This document shows, piece by piece, positions 35,948 to 47,100 of a stretch of DNA of 60,000 nucleotides. This stretch comes from Takakia lepidozioides. Taxonomy: Eukaryota > Streptophyta > Takakiopsida > Takakiales > Takakiaceae. The DNA lies in the NCBI GenBank assembly GCA_030704615.1, contig CM060734.1, forward strand, positions 43,232,042-43,292,041, in the 5' to 3' direction. A program made the translations under genes and the position numbers. The notes below the pieces were generated by a model. That model was given only the letters and a program-made list of their open reading frames with translations. It was not told the DNA's origin and searched no databases. Positions within the stretch are counted from its first letter, which is position 1. Each line of letters opens with the position of its first letter.

Positions 35948-35996
35948 CACATTTGGCATACATGTCCACCAGGGCAGTGTTCAGAATGACATCTGG
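35948..35996 (-). pseudogene. Isolated PPR fragment
   Basis: A 49-bp piece encodes PDVILNTALVDMYAKCG on the minus strand. It is almost identical in DNA to the PPR relics nearby but has no PPR sequence on either side. Confidence 0.65.
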
Positions 35997-35999
35997 TAA

Positions 36000-36960
36000 T
36001 CTGACAGGCATCCACCTTTTTGCCTCGGTTGTCCAACCATTGACTGGGGTCAGAAAAGTATTCATTCCACAGCTTCTCCTCGTCTGAGTTACCTGTTTCT
36101 GGATACTTTCCTGTTGTCACATTGGCAGTATTATGTCAAAATCACTCCAAACTAGATTCACTCAACCAGCTAACTTGCAGAATTCAACATGGAAATGTAG
36201 GGCCGGTTCTGATAAGAGGGAAAAACAGGGTGAAATGTGTTGAAGAAGGTGCCTTCATTAGCAGTGCCTGATTTTGTCAATTGTGGCGCTGCTGCTGCAG
36301 CTTCCAGTTGACCATCTACCCATGCAGGTTTCTTGTAGCTATTGATCCACATGGAATCAAAAGGTAATCTTGTGCTTGAAATATGGCCTTCTTGGATGAA
36401 TCTGGACCCACACTCTATCCCTGCTCCTTCAGCTATCCATGCCTCTGCACAAATCATGCGTACATCCTTGCCTTGCTGCTAGAATCTGACAGTGACAGCC
36501 TACAATTGTTCCATCAAACACCCCAACCCTACTTTGACTCCAAACTATCAAAGATTCACTCAACCAGCTAACTTGCAGAATTCAACATGGAAATTTAGGG
36601 CAGATTCTGATAAGAGGGGAAAACAGGGTGAAACCTTGTCTTGCTGCTAGCAGACGCATCCAACAAGCATTCACATTTTTGCCTCGATTGCTAAGACCAA
36701 GCTGAATCTCCCAAGAACCTTGTAAACGCGCTCAAGGACGCGGAAAATCTGAATTGCATCTGCTTCTCTCTGTAGTCCAACAGGCATTCACCTTTTTGTC
36801 TCCATTATCCCACCAATGACTGGGGTCGGAAAAGTGTTCATTCCATCTTTCTCCTCATCTCTGTTATCTGTTTTTGGATACCTTCCTGCTGCCACAACGG
36901 CAGTAACTTGTCAGGGCTGAGTCCGATGAGAGGGCAAAACAGGCTGAAATAGGTCGAAGA
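36000..36960. repeat. Internally duplicated low-copy segments
   Basis: Two pairs of diverged direct copies. The CATTGACTGGGGTCAGAAA-to-GGCAGTA block lies at about 36040-36130 and 36818-36912. The ATTCACTCAACCAGCTAACT block, running on to GAATTCAACATGGAAA and GATAAGAGG, lies at about 36152-36232 and 36550-36630. The order is shuffled, which fits local duplication followed by rearrangement. No coding function assigned. Confidence 0.6.
36366..36446 (-). repeat. Duplicated segment sharing a peptide with 40014-40096
   Basis: About 80 bp shared with 40014-40096 in the same orientation. On the minus strand both encode AWIAEGAGIECGSRFIQ followed by E/KG. At least two of the differences are synonymous in that frame. 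Family not recognised. Confidence 0.5.
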
Positions 36961-37247
36961 AGAAGGTGCCCTCACCACATTGTCCTTGACCTTGTGTCAT
37001 GACCCATGGAGGATTTGGCCACCATCAACCCAGAAGGACCTCTGTGTGTACTAAGAGCCCACATTTGCAGAATGGACAAACATCTTCACATCGTACATTA
37101 AGAAAAGCCACACCTTGCGATTGCGGTTGTCCCACCATCGTGCAAATTCCAGCTCTAATGCGGTGTACTCAAAATCTGCAAATGTCTCCCTCCGCGCTCA
37201 AGCATCCCGTGCTGCAAGACGTCTCTTCCGGTTATTTTCGGGCATTT

Positions 37248-37452
37248 CGGGCAGGTTTCAAAGAAATTGACGACGACGATGACGTGTCTACGATGACGTG
37301 GCACTATGGCACCCTATTCCTGCTCTACGCTAAACTAGCTTCCGACCTTCGGTCGTCGCTAGAACTAGGGCTTCGCATTGCTCCGCAATACTAGCGACGA
37401 ATTCTGAGAAATACGTTCAATTTTTCAAAAAAAAAGGGTGGGCCATCCCCCA
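37248..37452 (+). repeat. Dispersed repeat, families R1 and R2 adjoining
   Basis: 37248-37363 (R1, with AAATTGACGACGACGATGA and ending CTTCGGTCGTCGCTAGAA) recurs at 40228-40382. 37364-37452 (R2) recurs at 32578-32665. At the junction CGTCGCTAG and CTAGCGACG form a 9-bp inverted repeat around a ~26-nt spacer. Confidence 0.65.
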
Positions 37453-38020
37453 CTCTGTCACATGCATAGATCCCGTGTTTCTTTTTTTCTAGAAGAAAAA
37501 TGATCTGCATTTCAATGTTCAATTTTCACAAGCCGCATCAATCAATATCAATATACCCAAATACCCTTACATTCACTATATGAACTTTCAAGCATCCACC
37601 GTGGGATTGGATCTTGGTGGGTTAACGCTAGCTTTTGACAATATTCATGTAAGTTCATCAAGGGCTCCATCCAAAGCCACACCACGAGAAACAAACAAAC
37701 ATGTCCAAATTTAAGATGTTAAACAAACTTGTGCACAGGGCTGCCCCTCTCATCAAGCTCATTAAAATTCGTATTCAATTCCATCTTCAAGCTTTGGAGA
37801 AGCTCCACCACCCAAACCCAGAATTAGGACAGCACTCTGATTTCCATCCACTGTCACCAGAAATCAGTTAAAAATCACCCCTTCAGTCAAGTGCAATTGT
37901 GGGCTGACTTCCTACCTATGCCGGGTAGACCCCACTATCAGGAAATGGTGGATGGTCTGAGTAGCTATACAGATCAATGAATGAAGCAAGACAGTAGCAT
38001 CTTTCCAAGAAAACATCATT

Positions 38021-39460
38021 TCACCAGTAATCACCACAAGAACAAATCTCATCTTCAAAGTGGTGGAAAGTAGTTAGCGTCCCATACAACAATTGTTCGG
38101 CCAACAATCTTTGAGATGAATTTGGTGGAGGTGTGGCAGTCTCCACACACTCGAAGATTCTTGATAAGTCGTGCTGATCAGCCCTAAACCAATGGCCAGC
38201 TTCTCACTATGGTGACAAAGAGAAAATTCATTTTTCTCTTCTCCCACACCATGCAATACAAAGCGTATGTCAGACACATACCCCTCCCCCCCTTTTCATC
38301 TGCCCAGACAATCTTCTCACTGCTCGGCTCAGCATGGACTTCCTCAATTCTGGGATGCAACTTGTCATCTACAGCAAAGGTGTGCATCATGTTGCCAACC
38401 TTTATGCTGCAACGACCTGACTCCTTTCTAACCCCTCTGACCTTCATCATTTTTTTCACCTTTGCACTATTGCCTTAGCCAGCTGCGGCATGGATGTTTG
38501 ATAGTAGCACATTAGTCGCGACATCATGTTCATCCCACTTGAGGATAGATGTTGCCGCACGTTCAGCCATCTCCACATTGTCATGGATTCTGCAGGCTCC
38601 TAACAAGGCCTTTCACACCACAACATCTGGAATATTGATTGGCATTTCTTAATCAGGTCCATTGCCCCATCCAGTTGTCCCGCAAGTCCAAGAATATCCA
38701 CCGTGCAGCCAAAGTGCTTTACTGTCGGAGTAACACCATGATCTTGACTCAGGGAATCAAAGTAGCGTCTTCCTTCATTCAGTAGGCCAGTGTGGCTACA
38801 TGCAGAGAAAACACATATACGAAGGTGATATTGTCCAGTTTCAAGCCGTTCTTTTGCATTCCTTCAAATAGTTGCAGGACCTCCCTATGACAACCATGAC
38901 ACCACATTTCGTTCAGCCATATTGTCAAGTACTCATTTTGCGTCCTCAATGCACGCACATTTTGCATACATGTCCACCAGGGCAGTGTCCAGAATGACAT
39001 TTGGTACAATTCCAGCTTTGATGATATCACCATGCACCTCTTTGCCCTTTTCCAGGGCTGCCAGGCTTGCACAAGCGTTGCACACACACACAAACGTGAT
39101 GTGGTTGCACTTCACCCCTTCCCCATTATTTGCTCATAGGTCTCCAAGGCCTCCATCCTGCGCCTCTGTTGTGTATATCCTGAAAGCATGTCGTTCCATG
39201 ACACCAAATCTCGTTCAGCCATACTGTTGAACACTCCCGCATTCTCAATGCTCCTACATTTGGCATACATGTCCACGAGTGTATTGTTCAGAATCACATC
39301 TGGTACAATTCCAGCTTTGGCGATGCAACCATGCATCTCTTTGCCTTTTTCCAGGGATGCCAGGCTTATACACGCCCTGCAAACGCACACAAACGTGATG
39401 TGGTTGGGCTTCACCCCTTCCCCCATCATTTGCTCATAGGTCTCCAAAGCCTCCATCCCG
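38021..39460 (-). pseudogene. PPR-DYW gene relic (C-terminal half with DYW deaminase domain)
   Basis: Minus strand: PPR repeats (GVKPNHITFVCVCRACISL, KAGIVPDVILNNTLVDMYAK), a degraded middle, then the E/E+ region (MMKVRGVRKESGRCSIKVGN, MHTFAVDDKLHPRIEEVHAE) and the DYW domain: [15 protein letters not shown] with the HSE zinc/catalytic motif, LRVCGDCHT, and a terminal CSCGDYW followed directly by a stop at 38023-38021. At least three frame changes (near 38940-39110, 38320 and 38065) and a stop before the E domain make it non-functional. It is close to the relic at 34050-35550, so both probably derive from one expanding family. Confidence 0.85.
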
Positions 39461-40227
39461 CACCCTTGCTGTGCATTGATGGTTTGTCGCTTTGATTCAC
39501 GACATATTTGATTTGCTCTGTTACAGCAGAGACCATCCCTGGTGTGTTCATTGGTCCATCATTTCCTTCCCTCCCCCTCCTCTCTTTCCCTTACACTTCT
39601 AGGAATTCAGATGCGAACCCTGAAAAGAAACAATCCGTTCTAATTAATTTCCATTGAAATCCCCCAAAAGAGGGCAGATCGGCCAATTACTCCTTGAAGT
39701 TCAAATAAAGGATCACAATTTCTAGGGTTTATAGGGAGGTTATGGCAGACAAACAGTAGTCAATGTAAGATTAGGTTTGAAACTTGGGTTTAGCTTCAAG
39801 CAGATGTGGGACTTTTGCAACCAGACACAACCTGACATACCCTTCGTGCTCATGGGAAATCAATCACGGAGACTCACTGTGCGGGTTTGAAACAAGGAAG
39901 TAAGGTATAATCTAAGCTGCACTTTTCTTCTTTCCCACCCAATCACGAGTGAAAGCTTCTGATTCCGTCTGCAAGAAACTCCTCCCCATTTGTTGTCTTT
40001 TCGAATCATAGATAATCTGCAGCTTGAAATCCGGCCCTTTTGGATGAATCTGGACCCACACTCGATCCCTGCTCCTTCGGCTATCCATGCCTGTGCTTGC
40101 AAGGTGAACGATGGTGGAAAACGCCGAGCTCCCGCAGTTCAAGAAGATCAAGATCCGGGCATTGCGGGCAGTTCCAAAAACTTTGGCGCGGCGATTTCTC
40201 TTGGCCTATTTCGTGCGGGCCGTCCGG

Positions 40228-40382
40228 GCAGATTCCAAAGAAATTGACGACGACGATGATCTGGCTACGATGATGTGTCTACGATGACGTGGCGATGAAA
40301 CGTGGCAATGATGACATGGCACTATGGCACCCTATTCCTGCTCCACGCTAAACTAGCTTCCAACCTTCGGTCGTCGCTAGAA
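40228..40382 (+). repeat. Dispersed repeat, family R1
   Basis: Second copy of the R1 unit at 37248-37363, with a ~40-bp internal expansion of the GATGACGTGGC motif. Both end at CTTCGGTCGTCGCTAGAA. Confidence 0.7.
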
Positions 40383-40669
40383 TTGATCTACAGGTATTTT
40401 GTGGGCCCAACAGACTCGCTCCCCTCTTGCTTCCCTGCGCGCGCCCCGGGGCGGCTCACCCGAGCGTACTGACCCGAGCGTACTGACCCGCCGGGTAGGG
40501 GTCGCCCCACCCTGCGACCCCTGTGCCACCCGCGGCCCCCGCCACAACCACACGTTCCGCATTCAAGTCCCAATTATCGAACAATGAGAAGCGATATACA
40601 CATGGTCCGTTTTCAAACATGTGTTCCCTGAGGAATTATGTCCTGGAAAACATGAGCCATGTTCTGCAG

Positions 40670-40678
40670 AAACCCTAA
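40670..40678 (+). promoter_or_regulatory. Telo-box AAACCCTAA
   Basis: Perfect match upstream of LFR, as also seen upstream of Lhca1. Confidence 0.4.
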
Positions 40679-41169
40679 TGCAGATGCATGATGGGCTGGC
40701 ATGGTGGGAGGCATTCAAGAAGGGTACTGTAGGGAACTGAACTGATGAGGGTTGCAAGACAGAGATCGTGAGCGGATCGATTGGGAAGGGTGCGTAGATG
40801 CGGCGAGAAGAAGACGAGAATTCAGATGAGATGCGGGTCTTTGATGCCTGTAAGCTGTGACAACTTGCGGAGCAGAGGTTCTCAAATTTTCTTTCAAGGA
40901 TTTTGCATTTTGAGCACATCATATCTGCTTCGCAAGTAAGTTGCTTCGCACAACAACATCATGATTGGGGCTGGTAGCAGAAGGCATCATGTGTGAGTTG
41001 CCTGTGAAGGCCGGGTTCTGCCACAATTGGTAGATTGCGGTAAAGTCATGGAGAAGGTGCAGACACGCACCAGTGTTTAGGTGAGGTCGACAGAGAAGAT
41101 TCAAGAGGAGGAGACTCGCGGAGCGTTTCACATGTGCCTATAGGTGAAGGCGGAGGGAAAGGGAGTGCG

Positions 41170-44100
41170 ATGGCGGGCCCGGCTGCGGCCGGAGGAGGCA
41201 GCGGGCCTGGTAAGAGAGGGAGGCCTTCGAATTCAGGTTCCGTGGCGAATACGGATGGGGCGGCAGCGGGGGGGGCGACACTGGCCTCTCTGCCAAGTCT
41301 GGGTCCCTCTCTCCAAGTGCACAGCAATTTTGCAGGTATTTAATCTGAAAAGGACGTTTTTGCTTAGTCATTTGCCCAACGATAATAGTTGAAGATTGGA
41401 GCTGAAAAAATAACCAAGACTGTGTGTGACAAGTTGGCGGGGAAGAATCTCGAGCAGTTTTCGTGGTCAGAAGGGAAACTGATAACTGGGACTTCAGAGG
41501 TTTTTGTGGGACAAAATAGATGTTCAGGTCGGATCGACGTATTTCAACTTGCACAAGAGCTATCCAGTGCCGGGGGTGTAACTTCAGACCGTTGGAAATT
41601 GGTCCAATAAGGTGTCCGAGAAATTACTGCTGCTACTCCAGACTTTAATTTTGCTTTGTGTGGCCATTGCCTGGGAAGAACGATTGACCATGGTCTCATC
41701 CTTGGCCAGGTCATAGTCTGGCTGGGAATTGAGGAGCATGTGAACCTGAATGCTTTCATGCCTGTCGTACAGCCCTGCTTAGTTGGTTTGTGGGGTGTTG
41801 CTATTGCAAGTATGTCTTAGGACCTGGGGAGCCTAACAGAAGATACTTCCAGTCTTACCTTGGAAGGCAGACACTGGAGCTAAGGTACTTGGGCCCAGCA
41901 CTGGACTCGTCCTTCCCACAATTGTTCGCCTCACACTGTGAACCACCCAAGCTCACACTTTCTGCCATATTAGCCTTTTAATTTCATGAGTCAAATCTTA
42001 CTGGATTGGATGGGCGTGTGTGCAGAACAACAAAACAGGAGAATTGTACTTGCTCTGCAAAGTGGGCTGAAAGGGGAGCTGGCATGGGCCATCAACTCCC
42101 TAACGATTTTGTCCTTCAAGGAGAAGGATGATTCCCGTAAAGATTCGACTCCACTGGCCAAAGTACCCGGTTTGCTGGACGCTCTTTTGCACGTGGTAGG
42201 CCCATATTACATTTACCTGCACAGTTTGAGATTGCTTCAGTTTCTTAAGAGATCAAGGAACAAATTCATTTTTCTGCAGGAGTTGTGAAGAAGGGCTTAC
42301 AGACCCAGAAGAATGTTCCAAATGAGATCTTTCGATAGACTTAATTTCTGATGACCACACGGATTAATGGCCAACTTACGATTGTATCTCAATGAACAAA
42401 CCATGGTGTTGATAACTGGAGACCTCTGATCTCATAGTAAACTGGGCAAGAGAAATAAGAATGATGTTGAGATAATAGCTGTTATGCTGCTTGCTCTAGG
42501 CTTTCTGGTCGTGGCCCCGTGGCATATATGCCGTAGCCTTGTGGCCATAGACCCCTCGTGCAGTTTGGGCGGGTATAGATTGTACTCATAAGACGTTGTT
42601 TGCCGTAGCCTTGTGGCCATTGACCCCACGCCCAGTTTGAGCGGGAACAAAAGGGACAGAACCTACCTCTGTCAGGGGCTGACGTTGGTAGTAAGACTTA
42701 CCTCCATATAAAGAATTAATCCGGGTTTTCCAGATATCCTCTAGAAATCCCTTCACACAAGCATCAATCTGCTGTGTGTGATTTGCCCAAAAACTAGGCC
42801 TCAGAAGGGCCTGGGCTTTTGGCTCAGCCTCGAGACTTTCAAAGTTGGTAAACAGGGGTACAGGCACAATTCCCTTGATAGATTTGAAGAGAGCGTCTCT
42901 TTGGTGAGAGAACCCCGGACAGTGTATCAGAAAATGAATACTGTCTTCAGATTGCCCACACAACGGGCAATTGCACTTTCCCTTTCCTCTCTGCTTCTGT
43001 TTGCTGTTCAAAGGTAGGCTTCCTGCCCTGAGTTTAAATTTCAGTCTAGTGCCGAGAGTGGGTAGACCCTTGAGGTCATCCAAGATGTCCTCCCCCACGT
43101 CACAGACTGGGCGGGTATAGAATGAGAGGGAGAGAATGTACTCATAAGACGTTGTTTGCCGTAGCCTTGTGGCCAATGAGAGGGAGAGAGATTGTACTCA
43201 TAAGACGTTGTTTGCCGTAGCCTTGTGCCCATTGACCCCGCGCCCAGTTTGAGCGGGAACAAAAGGGACAGAACCTACCTCTGTCACGGGCTGACGTTGG
43301 TAGTAAGACTTACCTTCATATATAGAATTAGTCCGGGTTTTCCAGATATCCTCTAGAAATTCCTTCACACAAGCATCAATCTGCTGTGTGTGATTTGCCC
43401 AAAAACTAGGCCTCAGGAGGGCCTGGGCTTTTGGCTCAGCCTCGAGACTTTCAAAGTTGGTAAACAGGGGTACAGGCACAATTCCCTTGATAGATTTGAA
43501 GAGAGCGTCTCTTTGGTGAGAGAACCCCGGACAGTGTATCAGAAAATGAATACTGTCTTCAGATTGCCCACACAACGGGCAATTGCACTCTCCCTTTCCT
43601 CTCGGCTTCTGTTTGCTGTTCAAAGGTAGGCTTCCTGCCCTGAGTTTAAATTTCAGTCTAGTGCCAAGAGTGGGTAGACCCTTGAGGTCATCCAAGATGT
43701 CCTCCCCCATGTCACAGACTGGAAACAAGTTCAGGGAAGTTTTCTGCCTAACTTCACTTTCATCAGACAATCTCATGGCAACAGACATGGCTTTGGACAC
43801 TACAGCCTCTAAGTCAGATTTATCCAGCAGGGTCAAGACTTGCGGATCCAGGTCCAGGTCCTTGAGAATCTCTTCTACTCTCTTCTGCCAGGACTTAGCC
43901 TGTTTGACAGGGCGGTCCTGTTTCCAAGATATAGAGTCGATTAACTTAGGATATCTGGTGTTGGGCATATGTTGCAGCTGACCCCACCATCTGACCTTGA
44001 ATTCATCTCGTCAGGAGTTTAAGGACGGAATGCCAAACTCACCCCGAACAGCCACATTGGCTGTTTTGGATGACATACACTCCTTAAGCACCCCCACTTG

Positions 44101-47100
44101 AATGGATTCTAGAGACTTAGCCTGGTTGGAGTTATCAACCCATATAGCAGATCCGTACTCCAAGGCAGGTCTAATAACGCGACAAAGCATGGTTTTCTTA
44201 ACCTCAGAGTTGACCCCTCTGCAGTGGAAAAATTTAGTGAGCCCCAGAGCTTTGCCCTTGCCAGTTTGAACAACTTTCCGGATATGTGCATCCCAATTAC
44301 AATTGGAGGAGAACTCAACGCCCAGGTAAGTGTAGGAAGGGAGGACCGGGATCTCTTGGCTACCCCACTGCCACTTAAGATCACTTCCTCCCTCTCCTCT
44401 GTCGTTGAATGCTACCACTGCACAGCCTCTAGCCCCCAAAGATCAAAGTATCTCTTCGCGCAATCAATCAACTCCTGGAGATTGGTTGGAGTCTCCCCTA
44501 TGCCTGCGAAGTCATCCGCAAACATAAGGGCTGGTATGGTGGTATCACCCACCCTTAACCCAAATCCCTCACGTTCCACATCCTCGAGGAGTTGATTGAT
44601 GAAAACATTGAAGAGCAGAGGGGAGAGAGTACATCCTTGAGCTACACCTTGGTCTATGTCAAAGAAGTTGGACTTCTGTCCGTTAACAGTGACACAGCTT
44701 TTGGTGTGAGCATACAAGTTGTGGACAACTCTCCACATCTTTCCCTTGATCCCACAAGACCAGAGGCGGAACCATAGGCCATCTCTCCACACTGTGTCAT
44801 AACCCTTTTTGACATCCAGGAAAAAAACATAAGTGGGTTTCCCTTCTTTTTTCCTTCCCTGGATAATCTGGCTTAGAGTGAAGATATGATCCACACAGCC
44901 CCTGTTTCGCCGAAAGCCAGCTTGGCCTTCTTGGAAACAACCTCTAGACTCCAGATCAACCTCGAGACGAGTACTTATAACTCTGCAGAATGTCTTGCCA
45001 ACAGCATTGAGGAGCGTGATGCCATGGTAGTTCCCTGGTTCTTCTCTGTCACCCTTCTTGTATAGATTGACAATGACCCCCTGTCGCCAGCGAAAGGGGA
45101 TCATTTCAGTCTTCCAGATAAGGTTAAAGAGGAGAACTAGGGCCTCTATCATGGGATCGCCACCGTGCTTGATAAGCTCGTTGACAATACCATCAGGTCC
45201 ACCAGCTTTATATCCATTTAAATGTTCAATTGCTTCCACAATCTCAGAAGAACTAATGGGAGCATTATAAGCCATTGAAATATACTCCAGTTCATCAGGG
45301 CTGTTTTGAACCATAGGAACAGTTTTTCCAACTGTGTCCCTCCATTCAGCAGAAGACCCCTCACTGTTAGACCTAGAAGTTCTGCCAAGGATACTATAGT
45401 GAATTTCAAAGGTTTTGACAATGTCAACCGATGAAGTCACCACTGCACCTTTAGTAGTCTTCAGCGCTTGTACTTGCTGACCGTTTTTCGGCTTGTACAA
45501 ACGTTGAAGGGCCAACCAGAATTTCTTGTCATTACCACCATGGTGGTTTGAGTTTATTTCACTGTATAACTTGTCCCAGTATAATTTCTTCGGAGACCTA
45601 ACAAGCTGATTGATATCTTTACGGAGCTGGTAGTACCTTGCCCACAATTCTCTGTTGGTTTCCAAATTGCAGCACTCTTTATAGAGGGCTCGTCTCTCAG
45701 CTATCTTGAGTTTAATCTCATTAGTCCACCAATTAACTGCTCTACCGCAGACAATTAGTTTCGTCCCAATGATCTTGTCAGCCACGGAGGAAACGAAACT
45801 CTCCCAAGAGTCCACTGCTCTTTCGACTTCATTTCTTGCGTTAACAGAGCGTGACTGAAGTTCTTGGAGCGATTGGACAAAATGAGGGAGAGCCTCTTGC
45901 AAGGCCTGGACGTACTCAGCCTTGACCTCCTCATTGTGGAATTTTTCTATGCGCCACTTCCGAATCGAACGTTTCACAGATCTCTTGGTGGTGGGAAAAC
46001 ACCTTTTGATCTCAGTCCAAACCAGGAAGTGGTCAGAGGTACCAATATCAGTTCTGTCGATCAACACATTGGCACACTGGGGGAACAAAATTTTGTCCAT
46101 TATGATATAGTCCACAATGGAACGTTCCCCAGTTTGGGATTTCTCACGAGTCCACTGCACTTGGTCACCACTTGTCCTGTTATTCAAGGTCAAAAGCTGA
46201 AGCTCTTCTAGACAGTTAATTAACCGTCTGCCATTAGAATTCAGCTCGTCCACACCAAAAGGTCGAATGATATCGTCCTGATGGATCCCTTTGCCCACCC
46301 GGGCATTGAAGTCCCCCAATAGTACCACCTGACCTTTGGCAAGGAACAAAGCACAGTCCAGCTTTACATCGTCGAAGGCCTTGTCTGCGTCAGCACTAAG
46401 GGTCCCCTCTGTGGGCATGTAAACACAACCAACAAAGAGGTCCTTTGTACTCATGCTGCCCTTCAAATTCAGTTTTAGCCAGATACTATGCTCGTACCTC
46501 AAACCCTTGTTGATAATTTCACAATTGTCAAACAAGAAATCACGGACAAAGAATCCGACCCCTTTTTGACCGGGTTTGGCAGAGGCTGCCTTGAGAGTAC
46601 ACATCTTACCTCCCCATTTATAACCAATGACATCTCCAACCAGTTTATCCGACGTTTCCCATGTTTCTTGCCCAGCACAGATATGAATATCATTAGTCCG
46701 AAGAACTTGTCCCACTTCAAGTTGTTTCCTTTGGTTGGTCAACCCTGAGAAGTTGAAAGTGGCCAGCCGCAAGCCAGCCCTTTGCATGTGAATTGTTTGT
46801 CGTCTAGGTAGCTTGTGATTGCTCCTGGACGGCCAACCGTTCTGCAAAGGGGGGACAGTTACCCCATGTGTAGATTTTGCTCGTCTTGTGTAAACTTTGA
46901 GAATTGGTAAACCATTCAGGGTACCAAATCTTTCAGTTACACGACGCACAGGCTCCGCACACATAGGGGCAGATTGTCCGTCAGACTGCTTGGGGACAAT
47001 TACCCCGTGTATAGATTTTGCTCATCTTGTGTAGACTTTGAGGATTGGTAAACCATTTAGAGTACCAAATCCTTCAGTTACACGACGTTCAGGCTCTGCA

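Larger units (their letters stand above)
39461..41169. promoter_or_regulatory. LFR upstream region
   Basis: No gene recognised. Contains repeat copies at 40014-40096 and 40228-40382, a GC-rich block with two CCGAGCGTACTGAC units at about 40458-40490, and a telo-box AAACCCTAA at 40670-40678, about 490 bp upstream of the LFR start. Confidence 0.45.

Noticed and set aside
41389-41981. Short + strand ORFs in LFR intron 1
   Set aside because: No conserved LFR sequence is expected here; exons 1 and 2 join in phase without them.
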